A stretch of DNA of 35,284 nt from an uncultured Desulfobacterales bacterium. Its GTDB lineage: Bacteria; Desulfobacterota; Desulfobacteria; Desulfobacterales; SpSt-501. The translations under genes were made by a program, and so were the position numbers. Below the pieces are notes generated by a model. The model was not told the DNA's origin. It made no database searches and was given only the letters and a program-made list of their open reading frames with translations. Shown piece by piece: positions 34,926 to 35,284 of the stretch. Where the stretch lies: positions 1-35,284 of the forward strand of contig CALIUY010000058.1 of assembly GCA_938048455.1 (NCBI GenBank). The letters run 5' to 3'. The first letter of the stretch is position 1. Each line of letters opens with the position of its first letter.

Positions 34926-35284
34926 AGCCGGCGCACCGACGGCCGCGCTTTCGGGTTTTCGCTGTCAGGATTTTGGCTTTTTCCCCGACCTGCGACCCCG
35001 ACCCGCCACTTTCGATGCTGGGCCTCACTTGTCCGATCTTGGTTCGATTTTGGAGAGTTGCGGCTTGCCGGGCCCAAGTCCATTTCAGGCACACTAATTG
35101 CGAAACCTCCACGAAACCGCACCACCCGTGCCGGGAGCTTTCGGCCATGCTTCGCCATACGCATCGAGTTTTCAGCCGAAACCCAATGGCGCCGTTTGCG
35201 GGTGAAAAAGGGGGTGATCGCGCGGAGAAAACGAACGGGATACTATTCGGAAGCCGAACACCTAAAAAGCGAACATTCATGAAA
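34926..35284. other. Terminal stretch without a convincing gene; possible dispersed repeat
   Basis: No reading frame here has a ribosome site and a recognisable family. The minus strand has an open frame from about 35280 that reads into the thioesterase 3' end with protein-like but non-homologous composition (Trp, Cys and Arg rich). The base composition is less GC-rich than the flanking genes. This is compatible with a dispersed repeat, an eroded mobile element or the start of another region; the window ends here. Confidence 0.4.

Overview
The window is high-GC, densely coded bacterial DNA with almost no coding gaps. Gene content points to an anaerobic or metal-metabolising member of the Desulfobacterota (former Deltaproteobacteria): NifX-like proteins next to tandem ferredoxin-containing MinD/Mrp ATPases, DUF134 regulators, a DUF5320 protein, FmdB zinc ribbons, GlcD/GlcF, a cytidylate kinase-like protein and a sigma-54 activator. 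The phylum assignment is an inference; no rRNA or other taxonomic marker is present.

Region 1 (29-8636). A minus-strand operon runs from about 6422 to 29: a 104-aa protein, a His-rich polytopic membrane protein of unknown family, a Tat-exported metallo-beta-lactamase-fold hydrolase, a small anchored protein, a CobW-type GTPase with a large extra N-terminal part, and a zinc-ribbon/FGE-fold protein. A consensus sigma-54 promoter lies directly in front of it, next to a perfect 11-bp inverted repeat. Upstream are a NifX-like protein and, divergently, a PAS-AAA+ sigma-54 activator whose DNA-binding helix appears to carry a six-residue deletion. This is the best candidate for an undescribed system: a sigma-54-controlled, membrane-associated metalloprotein assembly with its own metal chaperone.

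Region 2 (8658-18705). A minus-strand TolC/HlyD/RND tripartite efflux operon (4-nt overlaps), a plus-strand stand-alone IscU-like scaffold, and a minus-strand operon of a cytidylate kinase-like protein, GlcD and GlcF (2-hydroxyacid oxidation).

Region 3 (18921-25253). A metal/Fe-S regulatory island resembling the orange-protein (ORP) loci of sulfate reducers: FmdB-like and Cys-rich small proteins, two DUF134 regulators (one fused to a NifX domain, both probably TTG-initiated), a DUF5320 protein, two overlapping MinD-type ATPases each with two [4Fe-4S] motif sets, a NifX-like protein, a second FmdB-like ribbon, a receiver-like protein lacking the phospho-acceptor Asp, a MerR regulator and a small zinc-ribbon protein. 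Several promoters here sit in short AT-rich patches that stand out from the surrounding GC-rich DNA.

Region 4 (25587-35284). A mixed set: UPF0173 hydrolase, a B12-binding-type radical SAM protein, a DUF5658-like membrane protein, an ADP-ribose pyrophosphatase-like Nudix enzyme, an unrecognised 326-aa protein behind a highly structured leader, an O-methyltransferase, a DUF4124 protein, a LOG-family protein, an iron-type alcohol dehydrogenase and a hotdog thioesterase. The last ~350 bases hold no convincing gene and may be a dispersed repeat. No tRNA, rRNA, CRISPR array or intact transposase was seen.
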